From Gemmatimonadaceae bacterium (GTDB lineage: Bacteria; Gemmatimonadota; Gemmatimonadetes; Gemmatimonadales; Gemmatimonadaceae): a stretch of DNA of 64,000 nucleotides. A model generated the notes under the pieces. The model did not search any database. It was not told the origin of the DNA and worked only from the letters and a program-made list of their open reading frames with translations. Below are positions 26,266 to 39,020 of this stretch, one piece after another (within the stretch, counting starts at the first letter, position 1; each line of letters begins with the position of its first letter). The stretch lies in contig JANYIN010000102.1 in assembly GCA_025362035.1 (NCBI GenBank), positions 1 through 64,000 of the forward strand, read 5' to 3'. A program made the translations under genes and the position numbers.

Positions 26266-26295
26266 TTGACGCACCCCCGTAACTCTCGTCATATT
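26266..26295 (+). promoter_or_regulatory. Candidate secG promoter
   Basis: TTGACG (26266-26271) and CATATT (26290-26295) are 18 nt apart, about 45 nt before the preferred secG ATG, in the first non-repetitive sequence after the array. Confidence 0.5.
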
Positions 26296-26341
26296 TAGGG
26301 GTTATCCCTTGCGTCGCCTCTCACCAACTCGGGCCGTCGGC

Positions 26342-26758
26342 ATGTTCTCGTTTCTTCTCGTCCTGCTCATCATCGACAGCATCGTGCTGATCGCCGCGGT
26401 CCTTCTTCAGTCGGGGAAGGGAAACGGTCTCGCGGCAAGCTTCGGCGGCGTGAGCAGCTCGGCGGACTCGCTGCTCGGCACGCGCCAAGCGGGGAATCTG
26501 CTGACGCGCGCCAGCTGGTGGGGCGGCGGGCTGTTCCTGTTCCTCGCGTTCGTGCTTTCGCTGGCGTCCACGCGGCAGCGCGCGCCAAAGTCGGTACTCG
26601 ACCAGGCCTTTTCGCAACCGCCTGCTCCGGCCGGCGCCCCAGCCGCGAAGCAGGGGACACCGGCGGCCGGCGGCGTGAACCTGACGCCGGCGACCCCGGC
26701 TGCGACAACGCCGGCATCCACCGCACCATCGTCTCCGCCGGCACCCAAGAAGAAGTAG
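26342..26758 (+). CDS. secG: Protein translocase subunit SecG
   Basis: The 138-residue inner-membrane protein is the small SecYEG subunit. Two membrane segments (about 2-21 and 55-75) flank the conserved LLQSGKGNGLAASFGG loop (about 21-36). ATG 26342 matches the family N-terminus; TTG 26309 would add 11 residues. The C-terminal 55 residues form a Pro/Ala/Thr-rich, Lys-terminated tail, longer than in E. coli SecG but common in high-GC relatives. carA follows 4 nt after the stop. Confidence 0.93.
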   Translation: MFSFLLVLLIIDSIVLIAAVLLQSGKGNGLAASFGGVSSSADSLLGTRQAGNLLTRASWWGGGLFLFLAFVLSLASTRQRAPKSVLDQAFSQPPAPAGAPAAKQGTPAAGGVNLTPATPAATTPASTAPSSPPAPKKK

Positions 26759-26762
26759 GCGC

Positions 26763-27878
26763 GTGACGCAGCTCCCAACCGCGCCAGGGTTTCTCCTCCT
26801 CGAGGACGGAACCCTGTTTCACGGTGTGCTCCACGGCACGCTGGGAACGACCGTCGCCGAGGTCGTTTTCACCACGAACATGAGCGGATACCAGGAGGTC
26901 TTTACCGACCCTTCGTATCTCGGCCAAGTCGTCGTGATGACGGCTCCCATGATCGGCAACTACGGGGTGAATCCGGCCGATCCGGAGTCCGGCGCGCCGC
27001 AGGTGGCCGGGGTCGTGGTACGCGAGCTTTCCCGCTGGTACTCCAACTGGCGCGCCGAGGGCGGACTGGCGAGTTATCTGGCGGCGGCACAAATCCCTCT
27101 GCTCGAAGGCATTGACACACGTCGCCTCACACGACACCTGAGGACCGTGGGGGTCATGCGCGGGGCCATCGCCGCGGGCGAGTCGCCCTCCACCGAGGTG
27201 CGCGCGGCTGTCGAGGCGTGCCCGTCCATGGAAGGGCTCGATCTCGCGTCACGCGTCACCACGGGAGCGCCGTACGCGTGGGGAAACCCGCAGGCGTCGC
27301 ATCACATCGTCGCCTATGACTTCGGCATCAAGCGGAACATCCTTCGGCTGTTCGACGACGCCGGCTGTCGCGTGACCATCGTGCCGGCCCAGACGCCGGC
27401 GGACGTGGTACTCGACATGAAGCCCAACGGCGTCTTCCTGTCGAACGGTCCGGGCGATCCGGACGCTATCGCCTACGCACCGGACACTATTCGCACGTTG
27501 GCGGAGCGCGAGGTGCCTATCTTTGGTATCTGCTTGGGGCACCAGCTCTTGGCGCTCACGTTCGGCGCCTCGACCGAGAAGATGCCTTACGGCCATCGGG
27601 GCGGAAATCACCCCGTGCGCGAAATCGAAACGGGGCGGATCCTGATCACCTCCCAGAATCACGGCTTCTCCGTTCGCGGCACCGAACAAGCGATTCCCGG
27701 CGCGCCGGCGCTTGAGGTCACGCACGTCAATCTGAACGACGGAACGGTGGAAGGCCTGCGCCATCGGGAGCTGCCCATCTTCGCCGTTCAATACCACCCG
27801 GAAGCGGCCCCGGGACCACACGACGCGCGTCCGCTATTTGGGCAGTTCATGGAAACCGTCCGAAAATCAGAGCCCTGA
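26763..27878 (+). CDS. carA: Carbamoyl-phosphate synthase small subunit
   Basis: The 371-residue glutaminase subunit supplies ammonia for carbamoyl phosphate in arginine and pyrimidine synthesis. The C-terminal class I amidotransferase triad is C257 (FGICLGHQ), H345 and E347 (YHPEA). The N-terminal domain has NMSGYQEVFTDPSY (39-52). The start is GTG 26763. The large subunit carB is not adjacent; a HU gene with its own promoter follows, so carB must lie elsewhere. Confidence 0.96.
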   Translation: MTQLPTAPGFLLLEDGTLFHGVLHGTLGTTVAEVVFTTNMSGYQEVFTDPSYLGQVVVMTAPMIGNYGVNPADPESGAPQVAGVVVRELSRWYSNWRAEGGLASYLAAAQIPLLEGIDTRRLTRHLRTVGVMRGAIAAGESPSTEVRAAVEACPSMEGLDLASRVTTGAPYAWGNPQASHHIVAYDFGIKRNILRLFDDAGCRVTIVPAQTPADVVLDMKPNGVFLSNGPGDPDAIAYAPDTIRTLAEREVPIFGICLGHQLLALTFGASTEKMPYGHRGGNHPVREIETGRILITSQNHGFSVRGTEQAIPGAPALEVTHVNLNDGTVEGLRHRELPIFAVQYHPEAAPGPHDARPLFGQFMETVRKSEP

Positions 27879-27890
27879 AAGTGCTTTAAG

Positions 27891-27921
27891 CTCTTGACAC
27901 ACAAGAGTTAACGCGGATAAG
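27891..27921 (+). promoter_or_regulatory. HU-gene promoter with a palindrome over the -35 box
   Basis: A perfect TTGACA (27894-27899) is 16 nt from GATAAG (27916-27921). The inverted repeat CTCTTG (27891-27896)/CAAGAG (27902-27907) covers the -35 element and could be an operator. Confidence 0.6.
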
Positions 27922-27968
27922 TTCGATCAGCTTGTACCCCCTCCGCTGCCCGCTTTGAGGCACTGCTC

Positions 27969-28313
27969 ATGACGAAAGCCGATCTGGTCGAGCGGGTAAC
28001 CGCCCAGATTTCCCGCACGGCCGGTCCGATGATCTCGAAGAAGGACTGCGCCCGTGTGGTCGATTCCTTCCTCGATGCCATCAAGGAGGCGTTACAGGAG
28101 CAGAAGAACATCGAGGTCCGCGGCTTCGGGACGTTCAAGATCCGTCACCGCAAGACCCGCATGGCGCGCAACCCTCGCACTGGGTCTCCTGTAGAAGTCT
28201 CCGCCCGCCCCGTGCCGGTGTTCAAGCCGAGCAAGGAACTGAGAGCGATGGTGGCGAACATCTCCATCGAGGAGCTCGAACACGAGAGCGAATACGAGGA
28301 GACGGACGTCTAA
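27969..28313 (+). CDS. HU/IHF-family DNA-binding protein with acidic tail
   Basis: This is a 114-residue nucleoid protein. The HU fold is intact: two N-terminal helices, the RGFGTFKIRHRKTRMARNPRT... beta-arm region (51-71, with the DNA-intercalating Pro69 of the RNP motif) and the FKPSKELR segment. Residues 100-114 add a tail with eight acidic residues, absent from ordinary 90-residue HU. It is monocistronic, with a strong promoter and a hairpin terminator. Whether it behaves as HU or IHF cannot be settled from sequence. Confidence 0.94.
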   Translation: MTKADLVERVTAQISRTAGPMISKKDCARVVDSFLDAIKEALQEQKNIEVRGFGTFKIRHRKTRMARNPRTGSPVEVSARPVPVFKPSKELRAMVANISIEELEHESEYEETDV

Positions 28314-28336
28314 CCGCAGTCCGCATCGACGTTTGA

Positions 28337-28357
28337 GCCCCGGCCGCGCGCCGGGGC
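28337..28357 (+). terminator. Terminator of the HU gene
   Basis: GCCCCGGC (28337-28344) and GCCGGGGC (28350-28357) form a perfect 8-bp stem with a 5-nt loop, 24 nt after the stop, followed by a modest T-containing tract. Confidence 0.7.
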
Positions 28358-28481
28358 TTCGCATTTGAGAGTCTCGCCAGAGGGTCGGCGGACCGCGTGC
28401 TCGGCAACCGACGACGGTGGAGTCTTTCGGATTCAGCACGGGGAACTTTCGCTCCGTCGCGCGGCTCTGTACCATCCAGCC

Positions 28482-28724
28482 ATGAGCGTTACCGTTCTGC
28501 TCTTCGCCTCGTATGCCGATGCGTTCGGCTCACCCAGTGTCTCGCTGGAAATAGCGCCCGGCGCGACGGTGGCGGACGTGCTCGCCGCCTGCCGGCAACA
28601 CCCGGGCGGAGACCGCCTGCCTGCTGCGCCAATGGTTGCGGTCAACCAGCGATACGCGGCGGTCTCCACCCCGGTCCACGCCGGTGATGAAGTCGCGCTC
28701 ATTCCTCCGGTCGCCGGCGGATGA
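28482..28724 (+). CDS. moaD: Molybdopterin synthase sulfur carrier subunit
   Basis: This is the canonical 80-residue beta-grasp protein ending in PPVAGG, whose C-terminal glycine is thiocarboxylated and donates sulfur to precursor Z (cyclic pyranopterin monophosphate). ATG 28482 is chosen because it matches the family length; upstream in-frame codons fall in the previous terminator region. It overlaps moaE by 4 nt (ATGA), and moaE overlaps moaA by 4 nt, forming one translationally coupled moaD-moaE-moaA unit. Confidence 0.95.
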   Translation: MSVTVLLFASYADAFGSPSVSLEIAPGATVADVLAACRQHPGGDRLPAAPMVAVNQRYAAVSTPVHAGDEVALIPPVAGG

Positions 28725-29163
28725 CCATCGACGGCCGGCTTGTTCGCGAGTCAATCGACCCGTCGGCACTGGTACGGGAAGTGGCCCGTTCAGCTCATGG
28801 CGCCATCGTGCTTTTTCTGGGCGTGGTGCGCGACGTGAACGACGGCCGAGCGGTGGCAGGCATCGAGTACACCGCGTACGAGGCGATGGCGTGCTCGGAA
28901 CTGCGCGCCATCGCGCGTGAGGCCGCGGATCGATTCGGCTCGTCAGACGTCCTCATCGTCCATCGGTTGGGCGAGCTTTCGCTGGAAGACGCGAGCGTAG
29001 GGATTGCCGTGGCGCACGCGCATCGTGACGAGGCCTACGCGCTGTCGCGCTGGACGATCGAGCAACTCAAACGCCGGGTGCCCATCTGGAAGCAGGAACA
29101 CTATGTGGATGGCACGCGCGACTGGGTGGATCCGAGCGGCCGATCGGTGGCGGGGGTGACGCC

Positions 29164-29167
<4 letters not shown>
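28721..29167 (+). CDS. moaE: Molybdopterin synthase catalytic subunit
   Basis: The 148-residue partner of MoaD converts cyclic pyranopterin to molybdopterin. It shows GAIVLFLGVVRD (about 27-38), EYTAYEAMA (about 49-57) and the catalytic-lysine region VPIWKQEHYVDG near the C-terminus. The basic residues that accept the MoaD tail are present. Confidence 0.95.
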
Positions 29168-31156
<1,989 letters not shown>

Positions 31157-31162
31157 TCCTGT

Positions 31163-31201
31163 GACGGGCGGCGCTCGGCTGAGCGTCGCCCGTCCCGTTT
31201 T
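31163..31201 (+). terminator. Strong intrinsic terminator after mdh
   Basis: A 14-bp stem (31163-31176 with 31181-31194, one G-U pair) with tetraloop GGCT is followed by CCGTTTT. It begins 7 nt after the mdh stop and is the best intrinsic terminator in the window. Confidence 0.85.
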
Positions 31202-31231
31202 CGGAGCGGACCACCAGCGAGTCCAGACGAC

Positions 31232-31915
31232 ATGTGGTTGTTGACGTTGTACCGTTCGACCGTAGGGAAGAAGGCGATCATGGCGGTGACCGGGCTGCTG
31301 CTCGTCGTGTTCGTGATCGGGCATATGGCAGGCAACCTTCAGGTTTTCGTCGGGGCGGCCAGAATGAACGGCTACGCGGCATTCCTGAAGAGCACCGGTG
31401 AACTGTTGTGGGTCGTACGGCTCGGCCTGCTCGCCGCGGTGCTGCTCCATATCCTGATGGCGCTGCAACTGACGCGCATCAAGGCCGCGGCCCGTCCCGT
31501 CGACTATCAGAAGCGGCAGCCGCAGGTGAGCACGGTGGCGTCGAGGACGATGCGCTGGGGCGGCGTGTTGCTGCTGGTGTTCATCGTGTTCCACCTCCTG
31601 CATTTCACCACGGGCACGATCTTTCCGTGGGCGAGCGCGCCCGACGCGCTTCATCCCGAATTCAGCCACACCGACGTGTATGGAAACGTGATGAGCGCGT
31701 TTCACACGCCGTGGGTCGTGCTGTTTTACGTCGTCGCCATGCTGTTCCTCCTGCTCCATCTCTTTCACGGTGCGTGGAGCTCGGTGCGCACGCTTGGACT
31801 GACCACGCCGTCCCGGCAGCCGATGAAACGGCACGTGGCCACCGTCGTCGCGCTCGTGGTCTGGCTCGGTTTCACCGCCGTGCCGGTCGCTGTGTTTTTC
31901 GGAGTGATTCGATAG
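31232..31915 (+). CDS. sdhC: Succinate dehydrogenase cytochrome b subunit (type B, five-helix)
   Basis: The 227-residue membrane anchor has five hydrophobic helices (about 15-35, 58-80, 106-126, 153-176, 199-222). Histidines in four of the helices (GHMAGN, LLHIL, VFHLLHF, LLLHLFHG) can ligate two hemes b. The single large anchor without sdhD places the complex with the Wolinella/Bacteroidota/Bacillus type B enzymes that reduce menaquinone. The sdhA start follows directly after the stop with no gap. Confidence 0.93.
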   Translation: MWLLTLYRSTVGKKAIMAVTGLLLVVFVIGHMAGNLQVFVGAARMNGYAAFLKSTGELLWVVRLGLLAAVLLHILMALQLTRIKAAARPVDYQKRQPQVSTVASRTMRWGGVLLLVFIVFHLLHFTTGTIFPWASAPDALHPEFSHTDVYGNVMSAFHTPWVVLFYVVAMLFLLLHLFHGAWSSVRTLGLTTPSRQPMKRHVATVVALVVWLGFTAVPVAVFFGVIR

Positions 31916-33834
<1,919 letters not shown>

Positions 33835-33838
<4 letters not shown>

Positions 33839-34617
33839 GCGGAACGATGAACATGAAGCTGCGTGTCTGGCGCCAGTCATCTCCGGACGCAAAGGGCGCG
33901 CTGAAGGAATACGCGGCGACCGACGTGAGCCCGGACATGTCGTTTCTCGAGATGCTCGACGAGTTGAACGAGCGCCTCATGGAGCAGGGCGAGGTGGCGA
34001 TCGCGTTCGACCACGATTGCCGCGAGGGGATCTGCGGGTCGTGCGGCGTGATGATCAACGGCGTGGCGCATGGTCCGATGAAGGGTACGGCGACATGCCA
34101 GCTGCACATGCGCAGCTTCAAGGACGGCGACACCATCGTGATCGAGCCGTGGCGTGCGGCGGCGTTCCCCGTGGTGAAGGATCTGGTGGTCAACCGCGGT
34201 GCGTTCGATCGCATCATTCAGGCGGGCGGGTATGTGTCGGTAGCGACGGGCGCCGCCAAGGACGCGAACAGCATCCCCGTACCGAAGGAGGACTCGGACG
34301 CGGCGATGGATGCGGCGGCGTGCATCGGGTGCGGTGCGTGCGTGGCCGCGTGTCCGAACGGGTCTGCGTCGCTCTTTACGGCGGCGAAGGTCTCGCATCT
34401 CGGATTGTTGCCGCAGGGGCAGCCGGAGCGGTACCGGCGCGCGCTCAAGATGGTGGCGCAGATGGATCTCGAGAGCTTTGGCGGGTGCACGTTGTTCGGC
34501 GAGTGCATGGAGGCGTGCCCCAAGGAAATCAGCATCGATTTCATCTCGCGGATGAATCGTGACTTTCTGGTTGGCGCGGCAACGGCACCGATGGAGCGTG
34601 GGGGCGGGGAGGACTGA
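33835..34617 (+). CDS. sdhB: Succinate dehydrogenase iron-sulfur subunit
   Basis: The 260-residue electron-transfer subunit has a plant-type [2Fe-2S] site (C62, C67, C70, C88), a [4Fe-4S] motif [11 protein letters not shown] (C163, C166, C169, C173) and further cluster cysteines C218, C224 and C228. The start is GTG 33835; the ATG at 33847 is an alternative. It is convergent with dcd. Confidence 0.96.
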
Positions 34618-34684
34618 CGTCGCCGCTGGATTGCCGGTTCGAACCGACTACCGCGGATTGGAACGGATCAAATAACGCGAGTCT

Positions 34685-34711
34685 CCGCGGATTCCGATCC
34701 TAGATCCGCGG
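34685..34711. terminator. Hairpin at the dcd 3' end, between convergent genes
   Basis: CCGCGGAT (34685-34692) pairs exactly with ATCCGCGG (34704-34711), straddling the dcd stop codon. A second palindrome, CGGTTCGAACCG, lies at 34635-34646. Both could terminate sdhB and dcd transcription from opposite sides; no T-run is present. Confidence 0.4.
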
Positions 34712-35254
34712 CAGCGTGACGCCCACCTGGGCCTGGTACTTTCCCTTCTTGTCCTTGTACGACACCTGCGGCTCCTCCTCGCCCTTGAAGAAAAGGACCT
34801 GAGCGATGCCTTCGTTCGCGTAGATCTTCGCGGGCAGCGGCGTCGTATTCGAGATCTCGAGTGTCACGAAGCCTTCCCACTCCGGCTCGAACGGCGTGAC
34901 GTTCGTGATGATCCCGCACCGCGCGTAGGTGGACTTGCCGACCGTGACGGTGAGGATATTGCGCGGGATCCGGAAGTATTCCACCGAGCGCGCCAGTGCG
35001 AAACTGTTCGGCGGCACGATGCAGACGTCGCCTTCCCATTCCACGAAGCAGCTGCTCTGGAAGTCTTTTGGATCGACGATGGAGTTCAGCACGTTGGTGA
35101 AGATCCTGAACTCCCGCGCGACGCGCATGTCGTACCCGTACGAGCTCACCCCGTATGAGATGACCCCGTCGCGAACCTGCCGGTCCTCGAAGGGCTCGAT
35201 CATCCCGTGCTCCTTCGCCATCCGGGTGATCCAGCGGTCTGACATGATGCTCAT
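34700..35254 (-). CDS. dcd: dCTP deaminase
   Basis: The 184-residue trimeric enzyme makes dUTP from dCTP for thymidylate synthesis. The family N-terminus MS-I-SDRWI fixes the start at 35254, not the earlier in-frame ATG at 35422. Conserved blocks are [11 protein letters not shown] (about 17-27), the VSSYGYDMR segment, and the core [10 protein letters not shown] with the catalytic-region Glu in [14 protein letters not shown]. It is the only minus-strand gene between sdhB and the nuo operon. Its 5' leader holds a 7-bp inverted repeat (35307-35313/35326-35332). Confidence 0.96.
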   Translation of the reverse strand: MSIMSDRWITRMAKEHGMIEPFEDRQVRDGVISYGVSSYGYDMRVAREFRIFTNVLNSIVDPKDFQSSCFVEWEGDVCIVPPNSFALARSVEYFRIPRNILTVTVGKSTYARCGIITNVTPFEPEWEGFVTLEISNTTPLPAKIYANEGIAQVLFFKGEEEPQVSYKDKKGKYQAQVGVTLPRI

Positions 35255-35402
35255 GCGTGGCGCGGGGGAAAGTGTAGGGGAAACCCGCACGACCAGGAGT
35301 GCGGAAAGCGCGCGAAAGTTATTCGGCGCGCTCATCAACCGCCAATGGGTGCGGGGGTAGGACCGACGACGCGCTGTGGTGCAAACCCGGTTGCGCACGC
35401 CG

Positions 35403-35432
35403 TTGACACTTCTTTGCGGCACCGGGTAACTT
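35403..35432 (+). promoter_or_regulatory. Promoter of the nuoA-N operon
   Basis: A perfect TTGACA (35403-35408) lies 18 nt before TAACTT (35427-35432), giving a leader of about 38 nt to nuoA. The -10 hexamer is identical to that of the yicC and acpP promoters. Confidence 0.7.
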
Positions 35433-35448
35433 CATGCGCTGCAACTTA

Positions 35449-35462
35449 GTGAAAGTTTTCAC
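35449..35462 (+). promoter_or_regulatory. Palindrome in the nuoA leader
   Basis: GTGAAA and TTTCAC are perfect inverted copies separated by 2 nt, between the predicted start site and the nuoA ribosome-binding site. It could be an operator for a dimeric regulator; no regulator gene is nearby. Confidence 0.35.
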
Positions 35463-35477
35463 GATGTGCGGAGAACC

Positions 35478-35882
35478 ATGGAACGCACGTATCTGCCGGT
35501 CTTGTTGCTCGTAGGATTCGTCGGCGTCAACGCGCTGCTGATCATCCTCCTCTCTCACCTGATCACGCGATCGCGGCCCACCGCGGTCAAGCAGACACCG
35601 TACGAGTCCGGCATGCCGGTGCTCGGTGACGCGCGCGAGCGCTTCTCCGTGAAGTTCTACATGGTCGCGGTGTTGTTCATCATCTTCGACATCGAGACGG
35701 TGTTCATGATCCCGTGGGGCGCGCACTTCCGGCAGCTGTCCTGCACGGTGGATCTCGTAGGCGGGGCGTGCCCGGCCGGTCAGATCTCGCTGTTTGGGCT
35801 CTGGGAGATGCTCGTGTTCATCGCCATCCTCCTGGTCGGGTTCATCTACGTGTGGAAGAAGGGAGCATTGCAATGGGATTGA
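35478..35882 (+). CDS. nuoA: NADH-quinone oxidoreductase subunit A
   Basis: This is a 134-residue membrane subunit with three helices (about 7-28, 60-80, 105-127). The conserved loop between helices 1 and 2 contains [12 protein letters not shown], and the FDIETVF segment follows. ATG 35478 has a GGAGA site 5 nt upstream; GTG 35466 is a weaker alternative. It starts the 14-gene complex I operon, whose genes all overlap or nearly abut. Confidence 0.95.
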   Translation: MERTYLPVLLLVGFVGVNALLIILLSHLITRSRPTAVKQTPYESGMPVLGDARERFSVKFYMVAVLFIIFDIETVFMIPWGAHFRQLSCTVDLVGGACPAGQISLFGLWEMLVFIAILLVGFIYVWKKGALQWD

Positions 35883-36499
35883 GCCCACGTCCGGAAACCA
35901 GCCGCGTCACCGTCGATCCGCAATCTCAGGAGAGCTGGGTCACCACGCGACTGGATTTCCTCGTGAACTGGGGCCGAGCGAACTCGCTGTGGCCCATGCC
36001 GTTCGGAACGGCGTGCTGCGCTATCGAGTTCATGGCCTCGGCCGCGAGCAAGTTCGATCTGGCGCGATTCGGGATGGAGCGGATGAGCTTTTCGCCGCGC
36101 CAGGCTGACGTGCTCATCTGCGCGGGGCGTGTACCCTTCAAGCTCGCACCGGTCATCCGCCGCATCTGGCAGCAGATGCCACAGCCCAAGTGGTGCATCT
36201 CCATGGGGGCGTGTGCGTCGTCCGGCGGCATGTTCGACAACTACGCCGTGGTGCAGGGGATTGACACCATCATTCCCGTGGACGTTTACGTGCCGGGTTG
36301 TCCTCCTCGCCCCGAGGGGCTGATGTACGGAATCATGATGCTGCAGGAGAAGGTGAAGAAGGAGCGGATGGCGGATACCTCGCTCCGGAACGAGATGGAG
36401 CCGGACCCGAACAGTCAGCTCTACATCTCACCGCGCCTCATCGACGAGCTGTCTGAGCCTTTCGGCAATTCCATCAATCAGACGCGGTCTGGCCTGTGA
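35873..36499 (+). CDS. nuoB: NADH-quinone oxidoreductase subunit B
   Basis: The 208-residue subunit carries cluster N2, the last iron-sulfur center before quinone. The ligands are the tandem C48-C49 in GTACCAIE, C114 in GACASSGG and C143 in [11 protein letters not shown] 35873 overlaps the nuoA end by 10 nt. The C-terminal about 40 residues are a variable tail. Confidence 0.96.
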   Translation: MGLSPRPETSRVTVDPQSQESWVTTRLDFLVNWGRANSLWPMPFGTACCAIEFMASAASKFDLARFGMERMSFSPRQADVLICAGRVPFKLAPVIRRIWQQMPQPKWCISMGACASSGGMFDNYAVVQGIDTIIPVDVYVPGCPPRPEGLMYGIMMLQEKVKKERMADTSLRNEMEPDPNSQLYISPRLIDELSEPFGNSINQTRSGL

Positions 36500-37200
36500 G
36501 TGCGACATTTATTCCGATCGTCGCGGGGCATGCCGAGGGCGTCGACGCGGCGGCGCCCGTGACGCCGAAGAACGTGCCGCATCATGGGGGACCGGCCAAT
36601 CCGTCGGCGCAGGCACTGATGGAGAAGTTCGGGAGCGCCGTTCACCGGGTTGACGTGGTGTGGGGCGAAACGACGGTGATCGTCGAGCGCGCGCGCGTGA
36701 ACGAGATCGTGCGATGGCTGCACGACGAGCCGTCCCAGCAGTACGACTTCTGCGCTGACGTCACTGCCGTGGAGTTTCGCGATCTGGAGCTGCCCATCGA
36801 GGTAGTGTGGCACCTTCGCTCGCTCCCCTATCGTCGCTTCCTGCGGCTCAAGGCGCTGATCCCCAAGGGGCAGCCCCTGGCAGTGCCGAGCGTGTGGGAC
36901 ATCCACAAGAGCGTGGACTGGATGGAGCGTGAGTGCTACGACATGTTCGGCATCACGTTCACCGGACACCCCGATCTGCGCCGCATCCTGATGTGGGAGC
37001 AGTACAAGGAAGGCTTTCCGCTACGTAAGGATTTCCCCCTACGCGGCCGGTTCAGCCGTTCCGAGCAACTTCGCCAGGCGCTGTCGCAGAACCCCGAAGC
37101 CAAGTACAGCATGCAAGAGCTCTCCATCGCCGACGCGTTCGAAGACCTGCCGCGGGACATGCGTCAGCGCCTGAGCGCGGGCGAGAAGGTGGGAGAATAG
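36496..37200 (+). CDS. nuoC: NADH-quinone oxidoreductase subunit C
   Basis: The 234-residue peripheral-arm subunit is of the 30-kDa type, recognised by the signature [25 protein letters not shown] (split over about 142-166) and the DFPLRG loop. It is separate from nuoD rather than fused, unlike in E. coli. GTG 36496 overlaps the nuoB stop by 4 nt. The first about 35 residues are low-conservation. Confidence 0.94.
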   Translation: MSATFIPIVAGHAEGVDAAAPVTPKNVPHHGGPANPSAQALMEKFGSAVHRVDVVWGETTVIVERARVNEIVRWLHDEPSQQYDFCADVTAVEFRDLELPIEVVWHLRSLPYRRFLRLKALIPKGQPLAVPSVWDIHKSVDWMERECYDMFGITFTGHPDLRRILMWEQYKEGFPLRKDFPLRGRFSRSEQLRQALSQNPEAKYSMQELSIADAFEDLPRDMRQRLSAGEKVGE

Positions 37201-37202
37201 CG

Positions 37203-38516
37203 ATGGCGACCACGAAGCGGACGGTCGAAGTCGCGTTGTCCACCACGGGACTGGATTCGCGCGGGCGGCCGCAACGCGTGCCCCTGGTCACGGACCAGTC
37301 GGGGAACCTGGTGCCGGTCACGGCGTCGCCCGCCCTGGAGCCGGAGTTGGAGGGCGACCACATGCTCATCAACATCGGCCCGCAGCACCCGGCAACGCAC
37401 GGTGTGCTCCGGCTGGTGCTCGAGCTCGACGGCGAGACGGTCGTACGCTGCATCCCGCATATCGGGTATCTGCACTGCGGGTTCGAGAAGATCGGCGAGT
37501 ATCGCCAGTACAACCAGATCATTCCGTGGACCGACCGCGAGGACTATCTCAACTCGCCTGGCAACAACGTGGCATTTGCGCTTGGTGCGGAGCGGCTGTT
37601 CGGCATTGAAATCACCGAGCGGTGCAAGGTGCTCCGGGTCATGGCGATGGAATTGTCGCGGCTCATTTCGCATTGCGTCTGGCTCGGCACGTTCTGCATC
37701 GACATCGGCGCCTTCACGCCATTCCTGTGGATTTTCCAGCAGCGCGAGCGCGTGTACACCATGCTCGAGAGCTGGATTGGCGCGCGGCTCACCACGAGCC
37801 TGACGCGTGTGGGCGGCATGGCCGCGGACATTCCCGACGGGTGGACGGACGATCTCGAGAACTTCGTCCGCACCTTTCCGAAGGTGCTGGCCGAGTGCGA
37901 CGCGATGCTGACGAAGAATGCCATCTGGGTGGGGCGCACCGTTGGTCTCGGCGCCATGTCGTCGGCCGAGGCCGTGAACTACGGCTTATCGGGGCCGATG
38001 CTGCGCGCCTCCGGCGTGGCGTACGATGTTCGCAAGGATTTTCCCTATCTCGACTACGAAACGTACGACTTCGACATCGCGGTGGGTCAGGCGGGCGACG
38101 TGTACGACCGTTATCTCGTACGCCTCGAGGAAATGCGGCAGTCAATCCGCATTCTCGAACAAGCCCTCAAGCGGCTGCCCGACGGCCCAGTGAACGTGGA
38201 TGACCATCGTGTGATCCTGCCGCCGAAGAGCAAGGCGACGAGCGATATGGAGAGCATGATCCATCACTTCAAGCAGGTCATGGAGGGTCCGCGTCCGCCG
38301 GTGGGCGAAGCGTACGTGGCCGTCGAGAGTCCGAAGGGCGAGAAGGGCTACTACATGGTGTCGGATGGCACGTCCAAGCCGGTGCGCTGGCGCATCCGGC
38401 CACCCTCGTTCGTCAACCTGGCGGCGATCCCGAAGATGGTCGAGGGTCACTTGTTGTCGGACGTCATCGCGATCAACGCGAGCATCGACATCGTCATGGG
38501 AGAAATCGATCGATGA
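37203..38516 (+). CDS. nuoD: NADH-quinone oxidoreductase subunit D
   Basis: This is a 437-residue 49-kDa-type subunit that forms the quinone pocket with NuoB. It has NIGPQHPATHGVLR (about 57-70), the quinone-site HCGFEK segment and the conserved C-terminal region ending GEIDR. An N-terminal extension of about 50 residues precedes the conserved core. It lies 2 nt after nuoC and overlaps nuoE by 4 nt. Confidence 0.96.
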   Translation: MATTKRTVEVALSTTGLDSRGRPQRVPLVTDQSGNLVPVTASPALEPELEGDHMLINIGPQHPATHGVLRLVLELDGETVVRCIPHIGYLHCGFEKIGEYRQYNQIIPWTDREDYLNSPGNNVAFALGAERLFGIEITERCKVLRVMAMELSRLISHCVWLGTFCIDIGAFTPFLWIFQQRERVYTMLESWIGARLTTSLTRVGGMAADIPDGWTDDLENFVRTFPKVLAECDAMLTKNAIWVGRTVGLGAMSSAEAVNYGLSGPMLRASGVAYDVRKDFPYLDYETYDFDIAVGQAGDVYDRYLVRLEEMRQSIRILEQALKRLPDGPVNVDDHRVILPPKSKATSDMESMIHHFKQVMEGPRPPVGEAYVAVESPKGEKGYYMVSDGTSKPVRWRIRPPSFVNLAAIPKMVEGHLLSDVIAINASIDIVMGEIDR

Positions 38517-39019
38517 GCGCGGCGACCCACCAACAGTTCCGCTACGAGCCGGTCTTCGTCGGAAAGCGGAAGGAGGAGCTCGACGAGCTCCTCACGCGCT
38601 ATCCCACGAAAATGGCCGCGCTCCTCCCCGCGCTGTGGATCGTGCAGGAAGAGCGCGGTTGGGTACCTGCGGAGGGCATGGCGGAAGTGGCGCACCTGCT
38701 GGAGCTCACGCCCGCGTACGTGAAGGGCGTGGTGACCTTCTACACCATGTATCATCAGCATCCCGTGGCGAAGCACTTCATCCAGGTGTGCACCACGTCG
38801 CCGTGCAACGTCTGCGGTGCCGAGGACGTGGTGAACGCGCTGCTCAAGCACACCGGCTGTGAAGAACTCGGCGTCAACTCAGCGGACGGGAAGTACTGCG
38901 TGATCGAAGTCGAATGTCTCGGCGCGTGCGGGTTCAACACGCCGTTGATGGTCAATGAGCGGTTCATCGAGTCGGTCACCGTGGATTCGGTGCCTGCGCT
39001 CCTCGCCTCCCTGGGCTGA
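38513..39019 (+). CDS. nuoE: NADH-quinone oxidoreductase subunit E
   Basis: This is a 168-residue 24-kDa-type subunit with a thioredoxin-like [2Fe-2S] domain (cluster N1a): C93, C98, C135 and C139, in CTTSPC and CLGAC. ATG overlaps the nuoD stop by 4 nt. It pairs with NuoF, whose start follows 1 nt after the stop. Confidence 0.96.
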   Translation: MSAATHQQFRYEPVFVGKRKEELDELLTRYPTKMAALLPALWIVQEERGWVPAEGMAEVAHLLELTPAYVKGVVTFYTMYHQHPVAKHFIQVCTTSPCNVCGAEDVVNALLKHTGCEELGVNSADGKYCVIEVECLGACGFNTPLMVNERFIESVTVDSVPALLASLG

Positions 39020-39020
39020 C

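Noticed and set aside
28358-28481. Molybdenum-cofactor riboswitch before moaD
   Set aside because: The 124-nt gap after the HU terminator shows no multi-stem aptamer that I can recognise.
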